Assembly (NCBI GenBank): GCA_002869205.1
Contig: PKTJ01000017.1
Span: 1-33,251 of the forward strand
Direction: 5' to 3'
DNA from: Candidatus Parcubacteria bacterium
GTDB lineage: Bacteria > Patescibacteriota > Patescibacteriia > Magasanikbacterales > UBA922
Length of the DNA stretch: 33,251 bases
Shown: one piece after another, positions 9,818 through 18,487 of the stretch
Layout of the letters: the number at the start of each line of letters is the position of its first letter
Position numbering within the stretch: position 1 is the stretch's first letter
Made by a program: the position numbers and the translations under genes
Notes under the pieces: model-generated
What the model was told of the DNA's origin: nothing
Databases searched by the model: none
The model's input: the letters and a program-made list of their open reading frames with translations, nothing else

Positions 9818-10435
9818 TTAGGCCTTCTCCTCTTCGCCTTCTGGCACTTTTGCCACACGCTTGAACTCTGAAACACTACCAATTTCACTAAGAAGAATGT
9901 TTTCTATATAAATACCGCGTGGATAAAAGATTCGTTCTAGCTCATTTTTGAGCTCAGTCTCCATAGAATCACGCTTCGCACCAATAATATCTTCCTGGTC
10001 AAATCTACTAGCTACCATTCTCATTCTACTACGAATCGTTGGACGAATAATCTTTTCTACAAAATCCTCACCAATAGTTTGCCAAATATGAGGAATTTGA
10101 TGAATATCAAGACGTAGAAGAACGGTACCCTCTACTGCAATACGCTTATTGTCCTTCGTCACAGCAGCAATTGGCACGTCTCCCATTGCCTTTAGATTTT
10201 CTGGGTTAAACTCACGACTAATACCATACTCAAGTGTTTGAGTATTGAATAATTTGGCCTTTTGCCAAAAAGGAATCTTGAAGTGAAGACCAGGGGTCAA
10301 TACTTTTTTCAAAACTCCACGACCAAGATCATATACACATGCCACATATCCAGGTGGGACATAGATAAACAAGCCCTTGAGGACGTCCTCCATGACAAAT
10401 GAATACATGAGTTTATCGAGTGAATCTCCAGCCAT
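9818..10435 (-). CDS. SPFH/Band 7 domain protein
   Basis: VPPGYVACVYDLGRGVLKKVLTPGLHFKIPFWQKAKLFNTQ, DNKRIAVEGTVLLRLD. Confidence 0.75.
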   Translation of the reverse strand: MAGDSLDKLMYSFVMEDVLKGLFIYVPPGYVACVYDLGRGVLKKVLTPGLHFKIPFWQKAKLFNTQTLEYGISREFNPENLKAMGDVPIAAVTKDNKRIAVEGTVLLRLDIHQIPHIWQTIGEDFVEKIIRPTIRSRMRMVASRFDQEDIIGAKRDSMETELKNELERIFYPRGIYIENILLSEIGSVSEFKRVAKVPEGEEEKA

Positions 10436-10447
10436 ATTTATGCTAGG

Positions 10448-11158
10448 TTAAGCTTTTTTTGCTGCTTTCGCAGGTCTAAATAATAGTTTAATAAACTGGT
10501 GAACTATAGCAGAAAATATCAAAGATGTCAAGATAAACAGGGATTTCACCATTGGAAGCCACCAAAGGACAAGGAACGAAGCCAATGGGAATAATATAAA
10601 ATAAAATAGATCTGCTTGTGATAAAACAGGCTTTCTATCCTTGTAATCAAGGTATATCTCAAATAGCAAGAATAAGCCTACAGCGCCTGACCATACTATA
10701 TCATGAGTTGTCCCGAGATCAAACCCAAAGAACATGGTATTGATACTTCCAGGGAAATTAATCCAATCATAGAGAACCTTCAAAATGCGTTCACCTGTAA
10801 TCCCCTGTATAAATACCTGGTACAACAAAACCAATACGAGCAACTGAACACCAAGCGTGACAATAGTTGTCCACGGTTTAATTTTACGTTTTTTAATAAC
10901 TTTTCGTAATTCTTCTTTTTTGAGAACTTCATCATTGTGGTACTCCTTGTCTATGCGTTTCATCTCATCCATGACACCTATGTTTTTTATCTTGTTTCTC
11001 TCTCCGATAATAGTGAAAGGAAGAAGAAATAAACGCAAACCAATGGTTAAATAAACAATTGCCCATCCAAGATTCTGATCAGCCCAATTATTGTATAGCC
11101 AAATAAGCCCGTTGAATAACGGCTTGTATAAAAAATCGTTCCAAATAATTTCTAACAT
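10448..11158 (-). CDS. YidC/Oxa1-like membrane protein
   Basis: WAIVYLTIGLRLFLLPFTI...KRIDKEYHNDEVLKKEELRKVIKKRKIKPW plus C-terminal TM segments. Confidence 0.6.
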   Translation of the reverse strand: MLEIIWNDFLYKPLFNGLIWLYNNWADQNLGWAIVYLTIGLRLFLLPFTIIGERNKIKNIGVMDEMKRIDKEYHNDEVLKKEELRKVIKKRKIKPWTTIVTLGVQLLVLVLLYQVFIQGITGERILKVLYDWINFPGSINTMFFGFDLGTTHDIVWSGAVGLFLLFEIYLDYKDRKPVLSQADLFYFILFPLASFLVLWWLPMVKSLFILTSLIFSAIVHQFIKLLFRPAKAAKKA

Positions 11159-11209
11159 ATAGATATATAATAGCGTATTTTATGGCAAAAGACAATACGG
11201 TCAAGCACC

Positions 11210-12451
11210 CTACTCTTTTCTCAACGCAACAATAGGATCTAGATTTGCAGCCTTTTTCGCAGGATAAATTCCAAAAAATAATCCGACAAAAGTAGAAAAA
11301 CTTATTGCCAAAACGATAGAGTATAGTGGTACAGAAAAAATCCAATTTAATCCAGAACTTACTGCTCCATAATATATTGCATATGACATAAGGAATCCCA
11401 ATATAACTCCCACAACTCCTCCTGCCGACGTCAGAATCATTGCCTCTACTAGAAACTGCCACAGAATATCCTTGTTTTTTGCACCAAGAGATTTTCTCAG
11501 ACCAATTTCAAATGTCCTTTCGGCAACTGTCACATACATAATATTGGTAATACCTACACCAGCGACAACCAGAGAAATACACACAAGCGCAACAAGAAGT
11601 AATGTAATACCGCCGACAATGGTACCAAGCATGTCTTGTATTTCATCCATAGTAGTCACTTGAAAATCATCTTTGTCAGGATCAGTGATATCATGTCTGT
11701 CTCTGAGTAAATACTCTATATCAGCCTTTGTTTGGTCAATTTTCGTCATATCTATCACACGTCCCATTATTCCCATGACATAGTCTGTACCCAGAAGCCT
11801 CTTCTGCAAGGTCTTCGTAGGTATATATACCAAATCATCGTAGTCAAAACCAAACGAAGCTCCTCGCTCGGCCATAACTCCTACCACCTTATATGATTTA
11901 CCACGTATGTATACATTTTTTCCTACAGCGCTATCCTCACCAAAAAACTCTTCTTTGATTCCGTATCCGATAACTAAAACCTGTGCGAGAGAATCTTCTT
12001 CTGCTTTTTCATAAAATCTACCTTCATCAAATGTCATTTTTTCTACTTTTGCTGCATTTGCTCCATACCCAAACAAAATGACAGTTTTGTTCTCTCCCCC
12101 ATATTTAATAACTTCCTGACCAGTTACATAATCATATGTTGAATCAATATTTTCATGTTTTTCTATCTCTTCAGTATCTGAATTTTTCAATGTCGTAATG
12201 GTAACACCGCTCGCCATTCCCGTAGCACTACCTGTCTCGCCTTTGCCTGGTATACGCACTTCAATATTAAGTGAATTTGGATTATATATATCTAACTCCC
12301 CAACAATCAGATTTTCAAGACCTCTGCCCGCAGAAAGTATAATAACAACCGAAGCAATACCAATACCCAAAGCTATCGTAGTCAAAATAGTACGTAATTT
12401 CTGACGCATCAACGTTACAAACCCTAATTGTATTGTGTCTTGTATTTTCAT
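11210..12451 (-). CDS. MacB-type ABC transporter permease
   Basis: TILTTIALGIGIASVVIILSAGRG, VAGVGITNIMYVTVAERTFEIGLRKSLGAKNKDI, FFGIYPAKKAANLDPIVALRKE. Confidence 0.92.
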   Translation of the reverse strand: MKIQDTIQLGFVTLMRQKLRTILTTIALGIGIASVVIILSAGRGLENLIVGELDIYNPNSLNIEVRIPGKGETGSATGMASGVTITTLKNSDTEEIEKHENIDSTYDYVTGQEVIKYGGENKTVILFGYGANAAKVEKMTFDEGRFYEKAEEDSLAQVLVIGYGIKEEFFGEDSAVGKNVYIRGKSYKVVGVMAERGASFGFDYDDLVYIPTKTLQKRLLGTDYVMGIMGRVIDMTKIDQTKADIEYLLRDRHDITDPDKDDFQVTTMDEIQDMLGTIVGGITLLLVALVCISLVVAGVGITNIMYVTVAERTFEIGLRKSLGAKNKDILWQFLVEAMILTSAGGVVGVILGFLMSYAIYYGAVSSGLNWIFSVPLYSIVLAISFSTFVGLFFGIYPAKKAANLDPIVALRKE

Positions 12452-12531
12452 GAGTATAAAGTTTATAAAGTTAAAAAGTTTATAAAGTATACTTTTTAAC
12501 TTTAGGAACTTTAAAAACTTTTATCTATCAT

Positions 12532-13770
12532 TTATTCGTATCGCAACGCCTCTATTGCATTGAGTTTACTTGCGCGTCGTGCAGGAATAATTCCAAACAC
12601 AAGTCCAATACCGATTGAGACACCACAACCAAGTAAAATAGATGATAGTGTAACAACAAGATCCCACTTATATCCCATTTTTTGAGCGACGTATGCAACT
12701 AACACAGAAATTAAAACACCAAATATAATGCCAAGCACACCACCGACAAATGTAATCACCACAGACTCTACTAAGAACTGAAGTGTAATATCTCGCGACT
12801 TTGCACCAACTGCTTTTCTCAAACCAATTTCACGTGTACGCTCCTGAACTGTTGCAAGCATGATATTCATAATACCAAAACCACCAACAACAAGAGCTAT
12901 GGCAGAAATTGCCACCAAGAAAAATTTGAGTGCATTAGTGACTGTTCCTAGAGCTTCCAAACCTTGCGCCATAGATCGAACCACGAAGTCATCTTTCTCA
13001 TCTGAGTCTATATCATGACGATCTCGTAAAATTATTCTCATACTTTCCATTGCCTTATCTACATTTTCCGCCATGTCTACTTTTGCTCTCACCATACTCA
13101 CATGATCTATGCCTAGTAGTAATTTCTGAGCAGTACTAATTGGTATAAACACCTGATCGTCTTGATTCTGGAAACCACTTATTCCGCGCTTCTTCATGAT
13201 ACCAATGATAGTAAAGTTTACTTTTTTCATTCTAATTTTACGTCCAATAACATCTTGGTCACCAAACAATTTTTCTTTCACCTCGTCACCGAGAACCACG
13301 ACACGCGCAACGCCCTTTTCTTCATCCTCACTAAAAAATCTCCCCTCCTCTACACTCGTATCCTCTACATCCAAGTAACTTGCAGTGGTACCTGTGAACG
13401 TTGTATTAACCGTTGTATCCTCTAGTGTAATCGTTTCATTACCACTCACGTACATAGTAAGAGCCTCTATACAGTCACAGCCTTTTTTCTCAATTTCTTT
13501 TCCATCCTCATACGTGAGAGTAGTAATAACAATCCCCATGACTGATGCAGGCGGACCATCCTCTTCTGCAGCTCCAGGCATAACACCGACAGTGTTAGAC
13601 CCTACACTTTTTATTTGATTGAGAATAAGACTTTGTGCACCAGCACCCACTGACATCACAATAATCACCGCCATAACACCAATAACGATTCCAAGCATTG
13701 TCAAAAATGATCGTACTTTACTACGAGTGATTATTTTCCATGAACCAGTGATGCTTTCAACAAAATTCAT
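12532..13770 (-). CDS. MacB-type ABC transporter permease
   Basis: SFLTMLGIVIGVMAVIIVMSVGAGAQ, GGFGIMNIMLATVQERTREIGLRKAVGAKSRDI, GIIPARRASKLNAIEALRYE. Confidence 0.95.
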   Translation of the reverse strand: MNFVESITGSWKIITRSKVRSFLTMLGIVIGVMAVIIVMSVGAGAQSLILNQIKSVGSNTVGVMPGAAEEDGPPASVMGIVITTLTYEDGKEIEKKGCDCIEALTMYVSGNETITLEDTTVNTTFTGTTASYLDVEDTSVEEGRFFSEDEEKGVARVVVLGDEVKEKLFGDQDVIGRKIRMKKVNFTIIGIMKKRGISGFQNQDDQVFIPISTAQKLLLGIDHVSMVRAKVDMAENVDKAMESMRIILRDRHDIDSDEKDDFVVRSMAQGLEALGTVTNALKFFLVAISAIALVVGGFGIMNIMLATVQERTREIGLRKAVGAKSRDITLQFLVESVVITFVGGVLGIIFGVLISVLVAYVAQKMGYKWDLVVTLSSILLGCGVSIGIGLVFGIIPARRASKLNAIEALRYE

Positions 13771-13777
13771 ATAATAT

Positions 13778-14506
13778 TTATTTTGCTAATTCTCCATTCT
13801 GTTTTGCCCACTGACGTTTTTCTACTCTATAATCTTCTTCAATCAACCCATCTCTTACTTTTACAATTCTTTTTGCATGTTCAGCAGTATATCTTTCATG
13901 AGTGACCAAGATAATGGTATTCCCATCCTCATTTAAATCCTGCAAAATTTTCATTACTTGTAAACCAGATTTGGAATCAAGGTTTCCTGTAGGCTCATCA
14001 GCAAACACCACATCTGGTTTATTCACCAAAGCACGAGCAATAGCTACACGCTGTTTTTCACCACCAGACAACTTGTTTGGTGTGTAATCTAGCCTGTGTT
14101 CGAGTCCCACTTTTGTTAATAATTCTGTAGCTCTTTTTACCCTCTCTTTTTTTGGCATATCAGTATAAAAAAGTGGCAACATCACATTTTCAAGCGTTGT
14201 AGATCTGTTCAACAAATTAAAAGACTGAAAAATAAAACCAATTTTTTTACTCCTCATTTCTGCCAACTCATCGTCTTCGAGCTTACTCACATCCTGATTT
14301 TCAAATTGATATGTCCCCGTACTTAGCTTATCCAAAAAACCCAAAATATTCATGAGGGTTGATTTACCAGATCCAGACGGTCCCATAACAGCAACAAACT
14401 CACCCTGATCAATATTCAGATCAATGCCATGAAGAACTTTGGTTATAACCTCTTCATTTTCAAATTGTTTTTTTAGATCGTTTATACGTATGAGAGATGT
14501 GGACAT
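13778..14506 (-). CDS. ABC transporter ATP-binding protein (MacB/LolD-type)
   Basis: Walker A GPSGSGKST, signature LSGGEKQRVAIARAL, Walker B DVVFADEPTGNLDS. Confidence 0.97.
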   Translation of the reverse strand: MSTSLIRINDLKKQFENEEVITKVLHGIDLNIDQGEFVAVMGPSGSGKSTLMNILGFLDKLSTGTYQFENQDVSKLEDDELAEMRSKKIGFIFQSFNLLNRSTTLENVMLPLFYTDMPKKERVKRATELLTKVGLEHRLDYTPNKLSGGEKQRVAIARALVNKPDVVFADEPTGNLDSKSGLQVMKILQDLNEDGNTIILVTHERYTAEHAKRIVKVRDGLIEEDYRVEKRQWAKQNGELAK

Positions 14507-14520
14507 ATAAATAGTTTTAT

Positions 14521-14549
14521 TTGATTCAAAATAAATATAATGATATCAT
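14521..14549 (+). promoter_or_regulatory. Candidate promoter for plus-strand ncRNA
   Basis: TTGATT (14521-14526), 17-nt spacer, TATCAT (14544-14549); alternative TATAAT at 14536-14541. Confidence 0.5.
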
Positions 14550-14559
14550 TAACATAATC

Positions 14560-14744
14560 GGTGTGGGCCGGCGGTGCCCGAGGCTGGTAAGGGGGGTTCC
14601 TTCATCGGAACCTAGCTGGCCGTCAGGCTGCGCGGTTAAGTTCCAACAAAAAAAGAAGAATTATCTTTTGAACAAAAGGAACTGTACACTGCCTGACTGG
14701 CGAAGCCAATGTTGGAGGTTCAATCCCTCCCCGCGGCCCACACC
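14560..14744 (+). ncRNA. tRNA-like structured RNA with giant variable arm
   Basis: Extended acceptor-like helix GGTGTGGGCCG(g)CGG / CCGCGGCCCACACC; U8-G9; D arm CCC-GAGGCTGGTAA-GGG; hairpin GGTTCC-TTCATC-GGAACC; T arm GGAGG-TTCAATC-CCTCC. Confidence 0.7.
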
Positions 14745-14757
14745 CCCGGACTGAGGC

Positions 14758-14781
14758 GCGATCGCTATATTATGCGATTGC
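14758..14781 (+). ncRNA. Hairpin downstream of tRNA-like element
   Basis: GCGATCGC-TATATTAT-GCGATTGC, 8-bp stem with one G-U. Confidence 0.5.
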
Positions 14782-14798
14782 TTCATATAGTCTCACTT

Positions 14799-14857
14799 TG
14801 GGGCGAGATCTCAGATGCACAACCACGATGGTTGTCTATATCCGAGATCTCGTCCCA
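14799..14857 (+). ncRNA. Long two-tier hairpin
   Basis: TGGGGCGAGATCTC / GAGATCTCGTCCCA (14 bp, one G-U) enclosing ACAACCA-CGA-TGGTTGT. Confidence 0.65.
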
Positions 14858-14886
14858 CGGCTCTCAAACAATTCAATTTCTAAATT

Positions 14887-14907
14887 GCGTTTTCAAACGC
14901 TTTTTTT
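14887..14907 (+). terminator. Intrinsic terminator of the plus-strand ncRNA unit
   Basis: GCGTTT-TC-AAACGC followed by TTTTTTT. Confidence 0.75.
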
Positions 14908-14918
14908 ATTTTAAAAAA

Positions 14919-16364
14919 TTATGCTTTCTCCCAATCCTCAACACTCTCCAAATACTCATCTTTTATTTTTTCAAAGTATTCGTGCGTTGCTTCGTATTCA
15001 TTTGGAATTATACCATCAAGAATTGCATCTTCAAGTGCCGTTTTTATTTTACCCACAGTAGGGCCTGGTTTCAGACCACATTCTTGCATAATTTCCTCAC
15101 CACGAACCGGAGACTGAAATGCACGAAGTTTATCTTTTTCCAAAACTTCTTCGATGCGTTTTTCCAAAAGATCATAATTTCTTAAACGTTTATTTAATTT
15201 TTTTGGATTACCAGTAGTAATATCACTACGACAAAGCATAAGAAGGTCATCTAGATTATCTTCTAAATTTACAACAAGACGGCGCACCGGACTGTCAGTC
15301 ACACCTTCATCCATGAGAGCGATTGGTTGTTGATGCCAGCGCACCAAATGTGCAATATACTCTGTGGCATCTTTACTCATACGCAAACGCTTACCAATCT
15401 GACGCACAATCTTTCGTCCCAAATGTTCATGCATATCAAACGCCCATCCACGGCCCTTTATAAAACTCTTTGTACCTGGTTTACCGATATCATGCATAAG
15501 CGCTGCAAAACGTAACAACACCTTGTCACTACGCTCTGCCAAATTATCAACAACACGAAATGTATGGTTAAGATTATCTTTATGACCCTTACCGTATACC
15601 TCTTCCACCCCTGCAAGATCGCACACTTCTGGCAAAAATTTTTGCATAAGTCCTGTGTGATACAGGAGCCACAGACCAATTGAAGGCTGTGGTGTCGCAA
15701 GTAATTTAAACAATTCTTCTTGAATACGTTCAGCAGAAATTATTTCAAGCCGATCTTTGTTTCGTTCAACCGCACTCAACGTTTCTTTTTCAATTTCAAA
15801 ACCGAGCTGCGATGCAAACCGACATGCACGCATCATGCGCAAAGGATCTTCTGAAAATGTTTCATCAGGGTTGAGTGGCGTACGTAGTATTTTTTTCTTC
15901 AAATCTTCTTGACCATGAAATGGATCGGTAATTTTTGAACTCAGACCAGACGCAATTACTTTTCGCGCCATTGCATTGACCGTAAAATCTCGACGTCTCA
16001 AATCCTCTTCCAAACTTGTTGCAATAACTTTTGGTTTACGAGACGCACTATCATACGACTCACTGCGCGCACCTGCAAATTCTATTTCCAACAACTTTTC
16101 TTTTGACCCATCTTCCAATTCTTTGGTAAACACATATCGAGCAGTATCGAAGTCCGGAAATTCCACAAGGCTTCCCTCTCCGTCATATATTTCATCAAAT
16201 TTTTTAGCAAATTCTAACCCAGAACCAACAACAACAAAATCAATATCTTTTTTCTTTGTTATGCCCAAAAGAAGATCGCGAACATATCCACCGACCACAT
16301 ATACGTCGACCCTCTCTTTTTCGACGACGTTGTGAATTGTCTTAAACAACGTCTTTTGGTTCAT
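14919..16364 (-). CDS. cca: CCA-adding enzyme / poly(A) polymerase family with HD domain
   Basis: YVVGGYVRDLLLGITKKKDIDFVVVG, RRRDFTVNAMA, EDPLRMMRACRFASQLGF, RFAALMHDIGKP. Confidence 0.93.
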   Translation of the reverse strand: MNQKTLFKTIHNVVEKERVDVYVVGGYVRDLLLGITKKKDIDFVVVGSGLEFAKKFDEIYDGEGSLVEFPDFDTARYVFTKELEDGSKEKLLEIEFAGARSESYDSASRKPKVIATSLEEDLRRRDFTVNAMARKVIASGLSSKITDPFHGQEDLKKKILRTPLNPDETFSEDPLRMMRACRFASQLGFEIEKETLSAVERNKDRLEIISAERIQEELFKLLATPQPSIGLWLLYHTGLMQKFLPEVCDLAGVEEVYGKGHKDNLNHTFRVVDNLAERSDKVLLRFAALMHDIGKPGTKSFIKGRGWAFDMHEHLGRKIVRQIGKRLRMSKDATEYIAHLVRWHQQPIALMDEGVTDSPVRRLVVNLEDNLDDLLMLCRSDITTGNPKKLNKRLRNYDLLEKRIEEVLEKDKLRAFQSPVRGEEIMQECGLKPGPTVGKIKTALEDAILDGIIPNEYEATHEYFEKIKDEYLESVEDWEKA

Positions 16365-16371
16365 AATAAAT

Positions 16372-18180
16372 TTATTCTACCTCACGAATAATAATCTCTT
16401 GCCCTTCCTCTACTCCAGATACAATTTCAACAAAGCCACCATCTCCTCGTAAACCAGTAACCACAGACATTTCCTTTGCTTCACCACCTTCCAATACACG
16501 GACATATTTTCCTTCGTCATTAGTACGAACAACACGTTGTGGTACATAGAGCACATCTTCTTTTTCTTCAGTGTAAAAAAGAACATCAGCAGTCATGCCA
16601 TTCAAAATATTATATTCTTCATCCTTATCTTCAAGTGATACTGTAACCGTGTAATAAATCACATCTTGAATTACTGTCTCTCCTATTTCTATTTCACTTA
16701 CACGTCCACTAAACTTAACATCATTTCCATACGCATCAATAGTAATCTCAGCTTCGTCAGCAGAAGAAATCTTAATAATGTCAGTCTCTGGAATATCTAC
16801 ACTTACTTCAAAGTGTGGGCTTACTAATTTTGCCACGATATCTGTCGCGCCAACATATTCCCCAACTTTACCATTTATTTTACCTACCACACCATCAACC
16901 GGTGCTATAATACGACCCTTGTTTCTCACCGCAACCGCCTGAGAAAGACTTCCATATGCTTCTGCGAGTTGAGCACGTGCAGACGCAACATCCTCATCAC
17001 GTGCAGGATTTTTTGCATCATCATATGTAGCTTGAGCTTGGTCCACAAGTGCCTGATACACGGCAACATCAGCATCTGATTTTAATTTTGCATTTTCAAA
17101 ATTGGACAATGCTTGATTGTACGCAATATTGTATGTCGAATAACTACTCTTTGCTGTTTCAATTGCTTGTAATTGATTTACCAAAGATGTGTAGTCTGTA
17201 TTTATCAAGCCACGATCTGTAGCTACAGCAGTTTTGAGTGCAGTCAATTCAGTTTGACTTAAATTACCAATAGGGATAGTAGCATCAAGAACTTCAGATA
17301 CTTTAAACAAAAGATCTTTCATGACTACAAGCGCCTCCTCTGTGGTATCGGCCGCATCATCTATTTCTTTGTGAGTAGAAAAAAGTCCAATTAGATTAAG
17401 TTGTTTGTCTACATCTGATTTTGCACTTTTTGCTTGATTGTACGCAGTCTTAGCACTATTCAATTTACTTGGACTAAACGTCGATAATACATCTTCGTAC
17501 TCATCATTAGCAAATGTATTATCAATACCCAAAATATTATCTGCTTCATTGAGTGCACCAGAAAGTGTTGTTTGCACAGACAACAATAACGCAAGTGTAT
17601 CATCATATGCATTTTGGACAATCTGACTGTCTTCTCCACCTTCTGAAAGCTCGAGATTACTCTCCGCCGTCTCAAGAGCTGCCTGAGCATTTGCAACAGT
17701 ATCAGAATACGTTGCCTTTATTTTATCTAAATTAGCTTTTGCTTGGTCCAGTTGTGCTTTTATATTTGAAACATACGCGTCTGTTTCACCTGCCAGTACT
17801 TTATCAAGGTTTGCCTTTGCACGATTTACGCTTGCACTTGCTTGAGCGACACGACCATTGAGTTCTCCGAGTTGCAATTCAGCTATAATGTCACCTGCTT
17901 TTACCTCTGCATTTGTTTGTTTATAAATCTTACCCAGACGTCCACCTGTCTCAAACCTCAAATCAAGCTCGTCAGCTGATTCAATATTACCGGCGGCGTC
18001 AACTGTCTGCGACAGCACACCACGCTCAACCATGACGGTTTCATATGTTGGAGGCTGGTTTGCTTTTTTTACATTTCCATACACTATGACTGCCAAAAGC
18101 AAACCCACTACCGCTAGTATGTAGAATAATTTTTTACGATACCACTTTTTTTTCTGTAATGTTTTAATTTCTTGTTCCAT
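16372..18180 (-). CDS. HlyD/MacA-type periplasmic adaptor
   Basis: Start at ATG 18180 (MEQEIKTLQKKKWYRKK); N-terminal TM, coiled-coil region, lipoyl/barrel motif IIAPVDGVVGKINGKVGEYVG. Confidence 0.9.
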   Translation of the reverse strand: MEQEIKTLQKKKWYRKKLFYILAVVGLLLAVIVYGNVKKANQPPTYETVMVERGVLSQTVDAAGNIESADELDLRFETGGRLGKIYKQTNAEVKAGDIIAELQLGELNGRVAQASASVNRAKANLDKVLAGETDAYVSNIKAQLDQAKANLDKIKATYSDTVANAQAALETAESNLELSEGGEDSQIVQNAYDDTLALLLSVQTTLSGALNEADNILGIDNTFANDEYEDVLSTFSPSKLNSAKTAYNQAKSAKSDVDKQLNLIGLFSTHKEIDDAADTTEEALVVMKDLLFKVSEVLDATIPIGNLSQTELTALKTAVATDRGLINTDYTSLVNQLQAIETAKSSYSTYNIAYNQALSNFENAKLKSDADVAVYQALVDQAQATYDDAKNPARDEDVASARAQLAEAYGSLSQAVAVRNKGRIIAPVDGVVGKINGKVGEYVGATDIVAKLVSPHFEVSVDIPETDIIKISSADEAEITIDAYGNDVKFSGRVSEIEIGETVIQDVIYYTVTVSLEDKDEEYNILNGMTADVLFYTEEKEDVLYVPQRVVRTNDEGKYVRVLEGGEAKEMSVVTGLRGDGGFVEIVSGVEEGQEIIIREVE

Positions 18181-18184
18181 ATAA

Positions 18185-18415
18185 TTATTTTTTAATTTTT
18201 TTAATTTGAGAAGTAATATCACTTATAAAAGTTTCCATGAGATCAGTTGGTAGAAGTACAATCGCCCCACCTTTTTCCATGACCAAAAACGAATCTCCTT
18301 TGTTGAGATCTAGCGAATCACGAAGTTTTTTTGGTATCACAACCTGGCCACGCTCTCCAATAGATGCCGTACCGTGCATCTCACCCCATGCATCAAAATG
18401 TTTTTTGTTCTTCAT
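18185..18415 (-). CDS. AbrB/MazE-like (SpoVT-AbrB) transcriptional regulator
   Basis: GTASIGERGQVVIPKKLRDSLDLNKGDSFLVMEKGGAIVLLP. Confidence 0.88.
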   Translation of the reverse strand: MKNKKHFDAWGEMHGTASIGERGQVVIPKKLRDSLDLNKGDSFLVMEKGGAIVLLPTDLMETFISDITSQIKKIKK

Positions 18416-18426
18416 ATAAAAATAAT

Positions 18427-18450
18427 ATAAGTATGAAATTTCATACTTAT
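18427..18450. promoter_or_regulatory. 24-bp perfect palindrome, candidate operator
   Basis: ATAAGTATGAAATTTCATACTTAT overlapping -10/+1 of a minus-strand promoter. Confidence 0.7.
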
Positions 18451-18476
18451 CATATCATGTCTGTTAAAAAAGTCAA
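18449..18476 (-). promoter_or_regulatory. Promoter for AbrB-MacA genes
   Basis: On minus strand TTGACT-N16-TATGAT. Confidence 0.6.
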
Positions 18477-18487
18477 TATGTGTATAT

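Noticed and set aside
14560-14744. Group I intron-containing tRNA or canonical tmRNA/SRP/RNase P RNA
   Set aside because: No group I core motifs and the insert (~100 nt) is too short; no tmRNA 5' signature, no SRP GGAAGGAAGCAGC-type core, no RNase P GAGGAAAGUCC or ACAGAAAC-type motifs seen.
14521-15185. ORFs 14521-14754 and 14709-15185 on plus strand
   Set aside because: They run through the structured RNA and antisense to cca; no family resemblance or SD.
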